This document shows, piece after piece, positions 25,851 to 35,499 of a stretch of DNA of 64,000 nucleotides (its first letter is position 1; each line of letters opens with the position of its first letter). Below the pieces are notes generated by a model. The model was not told the DNA's origin and did not search any database. It saw only the letters and a list, made by a program, of their open reading frames with translations. The translations under genes and the position numbers were made by a program. The DNA comes from Paraflavisolibacter caeni (lineage in GTDB: Bacteria; Bacteroidota; Bacteroidia; Chitinophagales; Chitinophagaceae): NCBI RefSeq assembly GCF_025628885.1, contig NZ_JAOTIF010000009.1:1-64000 (forward strand), given 5' to 3'.

Positions 25851-27365
25851 ATGAAATTGAATCACATTCTTTTGACTGTTGCCATTAGCGCTGCCACTGC
25901 GGTAGGTAGCGTATGGAGCTACAATAAGCTTTTTAGGGAGGACAACCTTGCGGTTGGCTCTTTTGAAAAAGGCGCTCCAGCTAATTATGCAGGATATTTT
26001 GACGGAACAGCTGTTCCAGCAGAGGCAACAGACTTAACCAAGGCTGCCAATACAGCAATTCCCGCAGTTGTACATATCAAAACTAAAATACCAGCCCGCA
26101 AGCAAACCAATAATGTTCCTAGTAGACGTGGTGTTTTTGATGATTGGTTTGATGATCTTTTTGGCTATGGTCCCAATGTAGTTCCGGAACAAAGAGCTTC
26201 AGGCAGCGGCGTTCTCATTGCAGAAGATGGCTATATTGTTACCAATAACCACGTTATTTCAGATGGCGATAAAGGCGTTGCGGCAGAAATAACAGTTACG
26301 CTCCACAATAAAAAAACTTATAAGGCCAGGCTAATTGGTCGTGATCCAAGTAGCGACCTTGCTGTATTAAAGATTGATGGCAATAAGTTTCCATTCCTGG
26401 TTTATGGAAACTCGAGCAACATTCAGTTAGCACAGTGGGTATTAGCCGTAGGTTATCCTTTGACATTGGAAACAACAGTTACAGCAGGTATCATTTCAGC
26501 AACTGGACGTACAATTAACATCAACCGGAGGCAAAGCGAAACTCCTGTTGAATCATTTATTCAAACCGACGCGGCAGTGAACCAGGGAAATAGTGGTGGC
26601 GCATTGGTGAATTCAAATGGTGAACTTATTGGCATAAATTCTGCCATTTTGGCACCAACTGGTACTTATGCGGGTTACTCATTCGCTGTTCCTGTAAATA
26701 TTGTAAAGAAAATTGTTGATGACATTATCCGCTTCGGTGACGTTCAAAGGGGCTACCTGGGTATTCAATACTATTCTACAGAGGATATGTCTGAAGAGCA
26801 GATAAAAGCCCAGGGCATCCCGACAGATGCGGAAGGTGTATTAGTTAACGGCGTTTCTCCTGATGGTGGTGCAGCAGCAGCAGGTATCAAAAAAGGTGAT
26901 GTGATTACCAAAGTAAATGGCGCCGCTGTTAGATCCGGTTTACAAATGAGCGCTCAAATTGCTTCTTTCCGCCCTGGAGATAAAGTCCCCGTGTCTTACC
27001 TGCGTGGAGGAAAAGAATATACAGTACAAATAACTTTAAAGAAAAAAGCTGGCACTTTTGAAGACCTGGCAGTGTCTAACATTGGAAACCGTCTGGGTGC
27101 CGAACTGGTGACTCTTGAAAAAGCCAAGGCACATGAGTACGGAATTGAAGGTGGTGTGCAGGTAAGAAAGATCACTCCTGGCGGAGCACTGAGCAGGACA
27201 AAAATGAATGAAACATTTGTAATTGTTAGTGTGAATGGTGAGGATGTTGAAAATGTCGAGGATCTCAGCCGCATCTTAAGTAATAGCCAGGGTTCGATCA
27301 GGCTCGAAGGTATTTACCCGGGTTACGATGGCTTATATACTTATCCATTAAATCTGGAACAATAA
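25851..27365 (+). CDS. Periplasmic serine protease, HtrA/DegP family
   Basis: The 504-residue envelope protease/chaperone begins with a hydrophobic signal or anchor (about 4-24). The trypsin-like domain has His134 (NNHVIS), Asp169 (SSDLAVL) and Ser248 (GNSGGAL) as catalytic triad. PDZ1 (about 300-395, GYLGIQYYS) and PDZ2 (about 410-500) follow. Two PDZ domains mark it as DegP/DegQ type. It degrades or refolds misfolded envelope proteins in characterised relatives. It has a 170-bp upstream gap and its own strong terminator. Confidence 0.95.
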   Translation: MKLNHILLTVAISAATAVGSVWSYNKLFREDNLAVGSFEKGAPANYAGYFDGTAVPAEATDLTKAANTAIPAVVHIKTKIPARKQTNNVPSRRGVFDDWFDDLFGYGPNVVPEQRASGSGVLIAEDGYIVTNNHVISDGDKGVAAEITVTLHNKKTYKARLIGRDPSSDLAVLKIDGNKFPFLVYGNSSNIQLAQWVLAVGYPLTLETTVTAGIISATGRTININRRQSETPVESFIQTDAAVNQGNSGGALVNSNGELIGINSAILAPTGTYAGYSFAVPVNIVKKIVDDIIRFGDVQRGYLGIQYYSTEDMSEEQIKAQGIPTDAEGVLVNGVSPDGGAAAAGIKKGDVITKVNGAAVRSGLQMSAQIASFRPGDKVPVSYLRGGKEYTVQITLKKKAGTFEDLAVSNIGNRLGAELVTLEKAKAHEYGIEGGVQVRKITPGGALSRTKMNETFVIVSVNGEDVENVEDLSRILSNSQGSIRLEGIYPGYDGLYTYPLNLEQ

Positions 27366-27410
27366 TTAATTAATCATTGAAGCAGCACATTTGCCAATGT
27401 ATGCTGCAAA

Positions 27411-27452
27411 ACATAAAAAGGGGTAGAATTTAAGTTCTACCCCTTTTTATGT
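27411..27452. terminator. Bidirectional terminator, 18-bp perfect stem
   Basis: acataaaaaggggtagaa (27411-27428) pairs perfectly with 27435-27452 around a 6-nt loop, with A-runs and T-runs on both sides. It separates htrA from the convergent small gene at 27483. Confidence 0.9.
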
Positions 27453-27482
27453 TTACACAAATTCAAACATTACGTTCCAAGT

Positions 27483-27680
27483 CTAAACACCTTTATAACT
27501 TCCTCCCGGCCCATCTGGAAAATACCCTTTTGCCGGAGCCGTTCCTACATCTTTATCGGCCCCAGTTTTACGCCTGCTGGCAGGCTCATTACTTACACTT
27601 TGATCCCTATCAGGACTCCTTTCCTCTTCATTATTTTTTATGGACCGGCCATCATGCCTATCCTTAGCCTTTGTTTTCAT
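27483..27680 (-). CDS. Small hydrophilic, probably disordered protein
   Basis: Sixty-five residues from ATG 27680, very rich in Lys, Arg, Asp, Glu, Gly and Pro, without hydrophobic core, signal or known motif. It resembles short stress-type intrinsically disordered proteins in composition only. Support for a real gene is its placement directly before a strong bidirectional terminator shared with htrA and a consistent hydrophilic composition; a spurious ORF cannot be excluded. The 200 bp upstream contain no other gene. Confidence 0.45.
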   Translation of the reverse strand: MKTKAKDRHDGRSIKNNEEERSPDRDQSVSNEPASRRKTGADKDVGTAPAKGYFPDGPGGSYKGV

Positions 27681-27898
27681 ATCACACATTTATAGGTTAA
27701 AAATTATTATGGTGAAAAAGGTTTTACTGATGGTAATAGGTTAATGTGAATTTTATCTCTAGCCAGTCTTGATCGATAAAAATCTTTACTGAATATCATT
27801 AATTCAGGTACAAACATTATTCCTTAAATTAAATTGTATAAAACAATTTGCAGAAAAATAATATGTCCTGTTCAAAGAAAATAATCAATTGATCAAAC

Positions 27899-27930
27899 AA
27901 AAAAGCCGCTCGGTTATGAGCGGCTTTTTA
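27899..27930 (-). terminator. Terminator of rpoB
   Basis: aaaaagccgctc/gagcggcttttt around ggttat, with a T-run in the minus direction. It lies 60-90 bp after the rpoB stop, implying that transcription ends here and does not run into an rpoC gene. Confidence 0.85.
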
Positions 27931-27963
27931 ATGAATGTCTATTATAAAGATGATCTAAATCAC

Positions 27964-27978
27964 TCCGCCTCAGGCGGA
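27964..27978. repeat. Short palindrome tccgcc-tca-ggcgga
   Basis: Perfect 6-bp inverted repeat around tca, 11 bp after the rpoB stop. It differs from the one at 4922-4936 only in the loop and so belongs to a dispersed small family in this genome. Confidence 0.55.
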
Positions 27979-27989
27979 AGGAGGATATC

Positions 27990-30900
27990 TTATTCGAACT
28001 TCAGGTCTAAACCTAAACCTCTTAACTCGTGTACCAACACGTTAAAGGATTCAGGAATGCCGGCGCGAGGAACGTTCTCCCCTTTAACGATGGACTCGTA
28101 TGTTTTGGCACGGCCGATAATATCATCAGACTTGATGGTCAACAACTCTTGCAAAATGTTAGAGGCGCCATAAGCTTCCAGAGCCCAAACCTCCATTTCA
28201 CCAAAACGCTGTCCACCAAATTGAGCTTTACCACCTAAAGGCTGTTGTGTGATCAAGCTATAAGGCCCGATGCTTCTTGCGTGCATCTTATCATCTACCA
28301 TGTGGTGCAGTTTAATAACATAGATCACACCCACAGTGGCCTTCTGGTGGAAACGTTCACCAGTTTCGCCGTCATATAGATAAGTATGCCCGAACATTGG
28401 AATACCAGAGTCTTCACAGTACTTAGCGATTTCATCAGTAGATGCACCATCAAAGATTGGTGTAGCGAACTTAACACCCAGCTTTTCACCAGTCCAGCCT
28501 AATACTGTTTCATAGATCTGCCCAAGGTTCATACGGCTAGGTACACCTAATGGGTTCAGAACGATATCTACCGGTGTTCCATCTTCAAGGAATGGCATGT
28601 CTTCAGCGCGAACGATCTTGGCAACGATACCTTTGTTACCGTGACGTCCCGCCATTTTATCACCTACTTTCAGCTTACGCTTAACAGCGATGTAAACTTT
28701 AGCCAGTTTCAACACACCTGCAGGCAACTCGTCACCAATTGAGATGTTGAACTTCTCTCTTTTATAACGGCCCAGTTCTTCGTTGTATTTGATGCTGTAG
28801 TTGTGCAACAAGATGTTGATCTGCTCATCAATCTTTTCATCACCAGTCCAGCCAAGAGGGTTTACGTTTTGATAATCGATCTGTGACAAATTCTTTTGAG
28901 TGAACTTGGCACCTTTACCGATCAGCACTTCACCAAAGTTGTTGCTTACACTTGCACTGGCTTTGTCTTTCAACAGCACCTGTAGTTTTTCGAGCAATAC
29001 TTCCAGTAAATCTTGCTCATTCTTATCATGGATCTTCTCCAGTTTTTCTAAAGCAGACTTTTCACGCACTTTGGCATTCTTGTCTTTTTTAGCACGTTGG
29101 AAAAGTTTCTTGCTGATCACAACACCTTCTACACCGTTAGGAGCTTTCAGAGAAGCATCTTTTGCATCACCGGCTTTGTCACCGAAGATGGCACGAAGCA
29201 GCTTTTCTTCCGGCGTAGGATCAGACTCTCCTTTTGGAGTGATCTTACCAATCAGGATGTCACCTTCTTTGATCTGTGCACCAATGCGGATGATACCGTT
29301 TTCATCCAGGTCCTTGGTAGCATCTTCTGATACGTTCGGAATATCTGGAGTCAATTCTTCCTCACCCAGCTTTGTATCTCTTACTTCAAGCTCGTATTCG
29401 GAAATGTGCACAGAAGTGAACATGTCTTCCTTTACTACTCTTTCAGAGATTACGATGGCATCCTCAAAGTTGTAACCTTTCCAAGGCATGAACGCCACTT
29501 TCAGGTTCTTACCTAAAGCCAGTTCACCGTCTTTAGTTGCATAACCTTCAGTTAAGAAATCACCTTCTTTCACTACCTGTCCTTTCTTCACAGCAGGTTT
29601 CAGGTTGATAGATGTTTCCTGGTTGGTCTTGATGAACTTGGTAAGTCTATAGATCTTCAGGTCATCTTCAAATGATACAAGGCGCTGATCGTCGTTGCGG
29701 TTGTAGCGAACGTGGATCTCATTAGCATCTACAAACTCAACAACACCATTGCCTTCAGAATGGATTTGGATACGGGCATCGCGGGCAGCTTTGCCTTCCA
29801 AACCAGTACCTACTACAGGCACATCGGGACGTAATAATGGTACAGCCTGACGTTGCATGTTCGATCCCATCAAGGCACGGTTGGCGTCATCGTGCTCAAG
29901 GAACGGAATCAACGAAGCACTCAAACCTACAATCTGGTTTGGCGCTACGTCCATATATTCAACTTCGTTTTTATCAAGAATTGGGAAGTCACCAGTTTCG
30001 CGGCTCACAATTCTCTCTTCAACGAAAGCTCCTTTTTCATCAAGAGGAACGTTGGCCTGGGCGATCTTAGCATTATCTTCTTCTTCAGCACTCAGGAAGG
30101 TCAACTGCTTCATATCAACTTTACCGTCTTTTACTTTACGGTAAGGCGTTTCAATAAAGCCCATTTCATTGATCGTAGCATGTACGCAAAGCGTGGAGAT
30201 CAAACCAATGTTTGGTCCTTCTGGTGTTTCAATAGTGCACAAACGGCCATAGTGACTATAGTGTACGTCACGTACCTCGAAGCCAGCGCGCTCACGGCTC
30301 AAACCACCGGGTCCGAGAGCCGAAATACGACGCTTGTGTGTGATCTCAGACAATGGATTGGTCTGATCCAGGAACTGGGACAACTGCGACGTTCCGAAGA
30401 ACGAGTTGATTACAGAAGACAGCGTTCTTGCGTTGATCAGGTCGACAGGAGTAAATACCTCGTTGTCACGTACGTTCATCCTTTCACGGATTGTACGGGC
30501 CATACGGGCAAGACCTACACCAAATTGAGCATATAATTGCTCACCCACAGTCCGAACACGGCGGTTGCTCAAGTGGTCAATGTCATCGATCTCAGCCTTG
30601 CCGTTTGTCAAACGAACCAGGTACTTGATGATTTCGATAATATCTTCTTTGGTTAATGTCTTCTGTTCCAGTTTAGCATTCAGGTTCAGCTTGCGGTTGA
30701 TCTTATAACGACCTACTTCGCCTAAATCATAACGCTTGTCTGAGAAGAATAATTTATCGATGATACCTCTCGCCGTTTCGTTATCCGGAGCATCAGCACC
30801 ACGAAGCTGGCGGTAAATCACCTGAACAGCTTCCAGTTCTGAGTTAGAAGTATCTTTATTTAAAGTGTTGTAAATGATAGCATAATCACCGCCTACATCT

Positions 30901-31793
30901 TCCTTCTGAATGAACACACTCTTTACATCCATATCAGCAATCATTTCGATCGCTTCTTCATCCAATACAGAATCACGCTCTAATACAATTTCATTCCGCT
31001 CAATAGACACAACTTCACCAGTATCTTCATCTACGAAGTCCTCAACCCAGCTACGCAATACACGTGCAGCCAAACGGCGGCCAATATATTTCTCGAGGTC
31101 TTTTTTGTTACCTTTTACTTCATCAGCCATACCAAACAGCTCAAGGATATCCTTATCTGTTTCATAACCAATAGAACGCAGAAGGGTAGTTACCGGGAAT
31201 TTCTTTTTTCTGTCAATGTAAGCATACATGACATTATTGATATCGGTAGCAAACTCCATCCAGGCCCCCTTGAATGGGATCACACGGGCAGAGTAGATCT
31301 TTGTACCATTGGGGTGAACGGACTGCCCGAAGAATACACCAGGTGAACGGTGCAATTGGGAAACTACAACACGCTCAGCTCCATTGATAACGAAAGTACC
31401 ACGAGGCGTCATGTAAGGGATGTTACCCAGGAAAACATCCTGCACAATGGTCTGGAAGTCAATATGTTCTTCATCATTACAGCTCAAACGCAGCTTTGCT
31501 TTTAATGGCACGGCATACGTCAGGCCACGCTCCATACACTCTTCAATAGTATAACGGGGCGGGTCGATGAAGTAATCCAAAAACTCAAGAACAAAAATGT
31601 TACGGGTATCAGTAATAGGAAAGTTCTCTTTAAATACACGAAATAACCCTTCGATGTTCCGCTTGTCCGGAGTCGTTTCTAATTGAAAAAATTCTTTAAA
31701 CGACTGAATCTGAACAGCAAGAAGATCAGGGGTTTCGGCAATGTTTCCAATTTTTCCGAAGTTGATCCTGTGATTCATTGTTGTTGAAGGCAT
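27990..31793 (-). CDS. rpoB: DNA-directed RNA polymerase subunit beta
   Basis: The 1267-residue beta subunit is full length for Bacteroidota. Family landmarks are all present: [25 protein letters not shown] (rifampicin region, about 465-489), [26 protein letters not shown]-like [24 protein letters not shown] (about 1018-1029), and the C-terminal [11 protein letters not shown]. In the rifampicin region the usual sensitive residues (Asp in LDQTN, His in THKRR) are intact. Unusually, a terminator follows and no rpoC is found. Upstream, an opposite-strand HhH gene separates it from rplL, and it has its own promoter 140 bp ahead. Confidence 0.98.
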   Translation of the reverse strand: MPSTTMNHRINFGKIGNIAETPDLLAVQIQSFKEFFQLETTPDKRNIEGLFRVFKENFPITDTRNIFVLEFLDYFIDPPRYTIEECMERGLTYAVPLKAKLRLSCNDEEHIDFQTIVQDVFLGNIPYMTPRGTFVINGAERVVVSQLHRSPGVFFGQSVHPNGTKIYSARVIPFKGAWMEFATDINNVMYAYIDRKKKFPVTTLLRSIGYETDKDILELFGMADEVKGNKKDLEKYIGRRLAARVLRSWVEDFVDEDTGEVVSIERNEIVLERDSVLDEEAIEMIADMDVKSVFIQKEDVGGDYAIIYNTLNKDTSNSELEAVQVIYRQLRGADAPDNETARGIIDKLFFSDKRYDLGEVGRYKINRKLNLNAKLEQKTLTKEDIIEIIKYLVRLTNGKAEIDDIDHLSNRRVRTVGEQLYAQFGVGLARMARTIRERMNVRDNEVFTPVDLINARTLSSVINSFFGTSQLSQFLDQTNPLSEITHKRRISALGPGGLSRERAGFEVRDVHYSHYGRLCTIETPEGPNIGLISTLCVHATINEMGFIETPYRKVKDGKVDMKQLTFLSAEEEDNAKIAQANVPLDEKGAFVEERIVSRETGDFPILDKNEVEYMDVAPNQIVGLSASLIPFLEHDDANRALMGSNMQRQAVPLLRPDVPVVGTGLEGKAARDARIQIHSEGNGVVEFVDANEIHVRYNRNDDQRLVSFEDDLKIYRLTKFIKTNQETSINLKPAVKKGQVVKEGDFLTEGYATKDGELALGKNLKVAFMPWKGYNFEDAIVISERVVKEDMFTSVHISEYELEVRDTKLGEEELTPDIPNVSEDATKDLDENGIIRIGAQIKEGDILIGKITPKGESDPTPEEKLLRAIFGDKAGDAKDASLKAPNGVEGVVISKKLFQRAKKDKNAKVREKSALEKLEKIHDKNEQDLLEVLLEKLQVLLKDKASASVSNNFGEVLIGKGAKFTQKNLSQIDYQNVNPLGWTGDEKIDEQINILLHNYSIKYNEELGRYKREKFNISIGDELPAGVLKLAKVYIAVKRKLKVGDKMAGRHGNKGIVAKIVRAEDMPFLEDGTPVDIVLNPLGVPSRMNLGQIYETVLGWTGEKLGVKFATPIFDGASTDEIAKYCEDSGIPMFGHTYLYDGETGERFHQKATVGVIYVIKLHHMVDDKMHARSIGPYSLITQQPLGGKAQFGGQRFGEMEVWALEAYGASNILQELLTIKSDDIIGRAKTYESIVKGENVPRAGIPESFNVLVHELRGLGLDLKFE

Positions 31794-31936
31794 ATGTATA
31801 AAAACCGGTTTTAAAAATTTAGACGCACAAAAAACTTTCCCCCGCCTCTATTTTTCCTCAAAATAAAAGCCGGAGTAGTTTTTTTATAACATGTGATTGT
31901 ACGTCAAGATTGTTTTTGGCCAAAACTAAAGGATTG

Positions 31937-31965
31937 CAAAAGTAAGACTTTTAGTGTTAAGTCAA
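31937..31965 (-). promoter_or_regulatory. Promoter of rpoB
   Basis: On the minus strand TTG (31965-31963), an 18-nt spacer and TACTTTTG (31944-31937) fit the consensus. A second TAGTTTTG lies at 31928-31921. The leader to the rpoB ATG is about 135 nt, long enough for autogenous control. Confidence 0.6.
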
Positions 31966-32039
31966 GCAAAAATTTTCGCTACAAAGATTAAGCCATTAAT
32001 AGTTTATATGTATTTTTAAGAAACCACTAAACTGCTTTT

Positions 32040-32966
32040 ATGTGCTGGAAAAAGATTCTGTCGGATTATTTTACCTTTTCCCGCAAGGACCGGATGGGCA
32101 TTTTGGCTCTGATTTCCCTGATCCTTTTGATGTTCTTGATCCCATTTTTCTACGGGCAGCCCAAATCCCCTTCCTTGCTAAAAGCTGATTCAACTTTATT
32201 GATAGAAACACGCCCCTCCCCTGGCAACAAAGTTTATGAAAGAATATCAGCCAGTGAGCATTCTGCTGTTAAAAGAGGCCCAATTGCACAAGCTCCTAAA
32301 GCTGATTACAATCCAAATGCAGTTCCCTTCCAATTTGATCCCAATGCCTTGGACGAACAGGGCTGGGCCAGGCTGGGTTTACCTACGCGCACGATACATA
32401 CGATCATCAATTATCGGTCTAAAGGAGGCTGGTTTTACAAAAAGGAGGATATACAAAAGATCTGGGGACTACCGGAAGGATTTTATCAGCACGTTGAAGA
32501 TTTTATTCTAATACCGCAAGCATTTACAACAGCAGCTTCTCAAAATACACAAAGCAGAAAAATAACATATACTTCCATTGACATCAATAAAGCTGACACT
32601 ACAGCCTTTATAGCGCTGCCTGGCATCGGAAGCAAGCTGGCAAACCGGATAGTAAACTTCAGAGATAAACTGGGCGGGTTTTACTCAATCGATCAGATCG
32701 GGGAAACCTATGGGCTTCCGGATTCCACATTCCAGAAAATCAGGAAGTATGTACAATGTCCAGAATATTCCCTTCATCAATTAAACATAAATACAGCCTC
32801 CAAAGATGAACTAAAAGCCCACCCCTACATTCGCTGGAACCTGGCCAACGCCATAGTAGAATTCCGCAACCAACATGGAAATTTCACCACCCTTGACGAT
32901 CTGAAAAACATTGCACTCATCGATGAACCCACCTTCAAAAAAATCATCCCATATCTTTCCCTGTAA
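32040..32966 (+). CDS. Membrane-anchored helix-hairpin-helix protein (ComEA-like)
   Basis: Of 308 residues, a cytoplasmic N-terminus and one membrane helix (about 22-39) precede a linker. Three helix-hairpin-helix units follow: about 110-160, 180-235 (INKADTTAFIALPGIGSKLA with the classic PGIG hairpin) and 248-306 (NINTASKDELKAHPYI). ComEA-type proteins bind double-stranded DNA during uptake; three degenerate HhH copies are common in Bacteroidota versions, whose DNA-binding is not established. It lies on the plus strand between rplL and rpoB, both on the minus strand, interrupting a normally continuous operon. Its start is divergent from rpoB. Confidence 0.85.
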   Translation: MCWKKILSDYFTFSRKDRMGILALISLILLMFLIPFFYGQPKSPSLLKADSTLLIETRPSPGNKVYERISASEHSAVKRGPIAQAPKADYNPNAVPFQFDPNALDEQGWARLGLPTRTIHTIINYRSKGGWFYKKEDIQKIWGLPEGFYQHVEDFILIPQAFTTAASQNTQSRKITYTSIDINKADTTAFIALPGIGSKLANRIVNFRDKLGGFYSIDQIGETYGLPDSTFQKIRKYVQCPEYSLHQLNINTASKDELKAHPYIRWNLANAIVEFRNQHGNFTTLDDLKNIALIDEPTFKKIIPYLSL

Positions 32967-33007
32967 TTCTGGGTTGTGTGCCGGTGCTTCCCTTTAGGCT
33001 GGGGGAA

Positions 33008-33038
33008 TAAAAAAACCCCCAATTTGGGGGCCTTTTTA
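33008..33038. terminator. Terminator shared by rplL and the HhH gene
   Basis: ccccc-aattt-ggggg core (33016-33030) with a run of A on the left and ctttttatt on the right, so it can end transcription from both convergent genes. Confidence 0.85.
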
Positions 33039-33054
33039 TTGAGAAGTTATTTGA

Positions 33055-33429
33055 TTACTGAACTTCTACGTCAGCACCAGCTTCTTTCAGCTTAGCTACT
33101 AAATCATCAGCAGTTGCTTTGTCCACACCTTCTTTAACAGGTTTTGGAGCGCCGTCTACTAAATCTTTAGCTTCTTTCAAACCTAAACCAGTTAATTCTT
33201 TAACGATTTTAACTACGTTCAGTTTGTTAGCACCAGCAGCTTTCAATACTACATTGAAAGAAGTTTTTTCTTCTGCAGCAGCAGGAGCAGCAGCAGCAGG
33301 ACCAGCAACAGCTACAGCAGCAGCTGCAGGCTCGATGCCATACTCATCTTTCAGGATTTGTGCTAATTCGTTAACTTCTTTTACTGTTAAGTTAACCAGT
33401 TGTTCAGCAAATGCTTTTAAATCAGCCAT
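33055..33429 (-). CDS. rplL: 50S ribosomal protein L7/L12 (bL12)
   Basis: The 124-residue stalk protein recruits translational GTPases. The N-terminal dimerisation helices ([23 protein letters not shown]) are followed by an Ala/Pro hinge of about 15 residues and the C-terminal domain with [20 protein letters not shown] and the [16 protein letters not shown] GTPase-contact region. The ATG at 33429 gives the standard start; a nine-codon upstream extension is rejected. It is last in the rplK-rplA-rplJ-rplL run and followed by a terminator instead of rpoB. Confidence 0.98.
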   Translation of the reverse strand: MADLKAFAEQLVNLTVKEVNELAQILKDEYGIEPAAAAVAVAGPAAAAPAAAEEKTSFNVVLKAAGANKLNVVKIVKELTGLGLKEAKDLVDGAPKPVKEGVDKATADDLVAKLKEAGADVEVQ

Positions 33430-33529
33430 TGTTTTACTTTTAAAAACCGCCTTCATAGCCTTCCGACTCCGGCGGATGGTTTATAATGCGTCTTCACTTA
33501 TACCCGAAGACATAGGATTCAATGTTTAA

Positions 33530-34057
33530 TTAAGCGTTTCTCTCTTCCAGCGCTTTGATCAGGCCAGCCAGTTTGTTACCTGCATTCAAGCCAGAAATAA
33601 CATTCTTCGCAGGAGATTGCAACAAGCCAATGATTTCGCCGATAAGATCGTTCTTGCTCTTCAATGTTGTCAGAGCTTCCAGTTGATTATCACCAGCAAA
33701 CACATCACCATCAATGAAAGCAGCTTTCAATGTAGGTATATCACGTTTGCTACCTTTTCTAAAGTCAGAGATGATGATAGCCGGCTCTTTTGGATTCTCA
33801 CTGAACAATAAAGCAGTTACGCCATTCAGAGATTCGTAAACACCAGAATATCTTTGATTATCCAGTGATTCCAGTGCCTTTTTGATCAAAGTATTCTTAG
33901 CCACTTTCATTTCAACTTGCTTGTTGAAACAAATACGACGCAGTTTACCTACTTGATCTACAGATAATGATTCAGTATTGGTAACATAGAAGTTGTTATA
34001 TTGAGAAAACTTCTCTTTCAGCGCTTCTATTACTTCATTTTTTTGTTCTTTGGTCAT
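33530..34057 (-). CDS. rplJ: 50S ribosomal protein L10 (uL10)
   Basis: The 175-residue stalk-base protein binds 23S rRNA with its N-terminal domain and L7/L12 dimers with its C-terminal helix. Motifs seen are KNEVIEALKEKFSQYNNFYV, the KVAKNTLIKKAL basic stretch and the C-terminal GLNAGNKLAGLIKALEERNA helix. In characterised bacteria the L10-(L12)4 complex represses its own operon through the leader; no clear leader structure is annotated here. It starts 35 bp after rplA and precedes rplL by 100 bp. Confidence 0.97.
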   Translation of the reverse strand: MTKEQKNEVIEALKEKFSQYNNFYVTNTESLSVDQVGKLRRICFNKQVEMKVAKNTLIKKALESLDNQRYSGVYESLNGVTALLFSENPKEPAIIISDFRKGSKRDIPTLKAAFIDGDVFAGDNQLEALTTLKSKNDLIGEIIGLLQSPAKNVISGLNAGNKLAGLIKALEERNA

Positions 34058-34092
34058 GATAATAAGTTTGTGATGTATCTCAAAAGATCATC

Positions 34093-34788
34093 TTAGTGAA
34101 CAAAAGCTTTTGTGTCTACAGAAATGCCTGGGCTCATTGTGCTGGCCATGCTAACGCCTTTCAGGTAAGTACCTTTTGCAGTAGATGGTTTAGCCTTAAT
34201 AATAGCATTGATCAGCTCAGTGCTATTCTCAACCAGCCTTTCAGGAGTAAAAGAGATACGGCCGATAGAAGCGTGAATGATACCAGCTTTATCAACTTTG
34301 AAGGCAATTTTACCACCTTTAACCTCAGTTACTGCAGCAGCTACATCGTTAGTAACTGTACCAGTCTTAGGGTTAGGCATCAGGTTACGAGGACCTAAGA
34401 TCTTACCAAGACGGCCGATTTTAGGCATTACAGCTGGAGTAGCGACGATTACATCAACATCAGTCCAGCCACCTTCGATCTTTTGAACAAATTCATCTAA
34501 ACCAACAAAGTCAGCACCAGCGCCTTTTGCAGCAGCTTCCTGGTCAGGACCGCAAAGCACCAATACTCTTTTTGTTTTACCAGTACCATGAGGTAAAGTA
34601 ACTGTACCGCGGATAGCCTGGTCAGCTTTTTTAGGATCTACGCCTAAACGGATATGTATATCAACAGACGCATCAAATTTGCAGGTGGTAATTTCTTTTA
34701 CCAGCGCAGATGCATCTTTCAAAGAATACACTTTGGAGGCATCAACTTTAACGTTTGCTGCTTTTCTTTTTTTAGGAATGAAAGCCAT
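34093..34788 (-). CDS. rplA: 50S ribosomal protein L1 (uL1)
   Basis: The 231-residue protein of the L1 stalk assists tRNA exit. Conserved segments include [31 protein letters not shown], the [20 protein letters not shown] rRNA-binding loop and [17 protein letters not shown] near the C-terminus. ATG at 34788 (MAFIPKKRK) is chosen over a TTG two codons upstream. It is 29 bp downstream of rplK, as in most bacteria. Confidence 0.98.
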   Translation of the reverse strand: MAFIPKKRKAANVKVDASKVYSLKDASALVKEITTCKFDASVDIHIRLGVDPKKADQAIRGTVTLPHGTGKTKRVLVLCGPDQEAAAKGAGADFVGLDEFVQKIEGGWTDVDVIVATPAVMPKIGRLGKILGPRNLMPNPKTGTVTNDVAAAVTEVKGGKIAFKVDKAGIIHASIGRISFTPERLVENSTELINAIIKAKPSTAKGTYLKGVSMASTMSPGISVDTKAFVH

Positions 34789-34817
34789 TGTCAAATTCTT
34801 TTAATAGGTTCAAAACA

Positions 34818-35261
34818 TTATTTTTCCCAGGGAGCTGTTCCTTCAACAGTTAATCCCATGCTGCGAGCTGTACCAGCAACCATGCTCATGGCGCTTTCCA
34901 GGGTAAAGGCGTTAAGATCAGGCATTTTATCCTTTGCGATCTCTTCAACTTGTGCCCAGGTTACCTTTCCAACTTTGGTGCGGTTAGGCTCTTTTGAACC
35001 ACTTTGAATTTTAGCGGCGTCCTTAAGCTGAACGGCTGCAGGAGGAGTTTTGATGATAAAGTCGAATGACTTATCAGAATATACAGTCAGTAAAACAGGA
35101 AGTACCTTTCCCATTTTGTCTTGTGTCCTTGCATTGAATTGCTTACAGAATTCCATGATGTTTACACCTTTGGAACCCAATGCCGGACCAATTGGAGGTG
35201 CAGGGTTTGCTTGGCCACCCTTGCACTGAAGCTTTACATAGCCAGTGATTTCTTTTGCCAT
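34818..35261 (-). CDS. rplK: 50S ribosomal protein L11 (uL11)
   Basis: The 147-residue protein of the GTPase-associated centre has the Pro-rich loop [20 protein letters not shown] (about 16-35) in the N-terminal domain and the C-terminal rRNA-binding helix region ([32 protein letters not shown]). It is the first gene of the rplKAJL unit, because nusG is 4.5 kb away behind two unrelated genes and a terminator. A TACCTTTG promoter element lies 118 bp upstream. Confidence 0.98.
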   Translation of the reverse strand: MAKEITGYVKLQCKGGQANPAPPIGPALGSKGVNIMEFCKQFNARTQDKMGKVLPVLLTVYSDKSFDFIIKTPPAAVQLKDAAKIQSGSKEPNRTKVGKVTWAQVEEIAKDKMPDLNAFTLESAMSMVAGTARSMGLTVEGTAPWEK

Positions 35262-35378
35262 TTTTCTTCTGATTTATTGGTTCAAGCGATGTTTCATCTC
35301 TGCGACTACTCCATCTCCCAAATTCCTCATTTTCCCGCCAGGCGGCGGATAAAAACTAAAGAACTTCATTTGGGAGCG

Positions 35379-35386
35379 CAAAGGTA
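35379..35386 (-). promoter_or_regulatory. Putative rplK operon promoter -7 element
   Basis: Minus strand reads TACCTTTG, a full match to TAnnTTTG, 118 bp before rplK. A TTG at the right spacing is lacking. The intervening leader contains an imperfect copy (35333-35349) of the tccgcc palindrome family. Confidence 0.45.
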
Positions 35387-35499
35387 GGAAAAGATTTATA
35401 TAATAAAGCCACACCGTCGAAGATTTTTGCTTAAACAGGCCTTGCAAGCAAACTTTAGAGATTTGGTAACTTTTGTCATCTGCCATCTGCCCCCTTTCC

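Noticed and set aside
28900-30536. Long plus-strand open frames inside rpoB (191 and 227 residues)
   Set aside because: They are antisense to rpoB, rich in Ser/Phe/Arg as expected of shadow frames, and have no motifs or separate signals.
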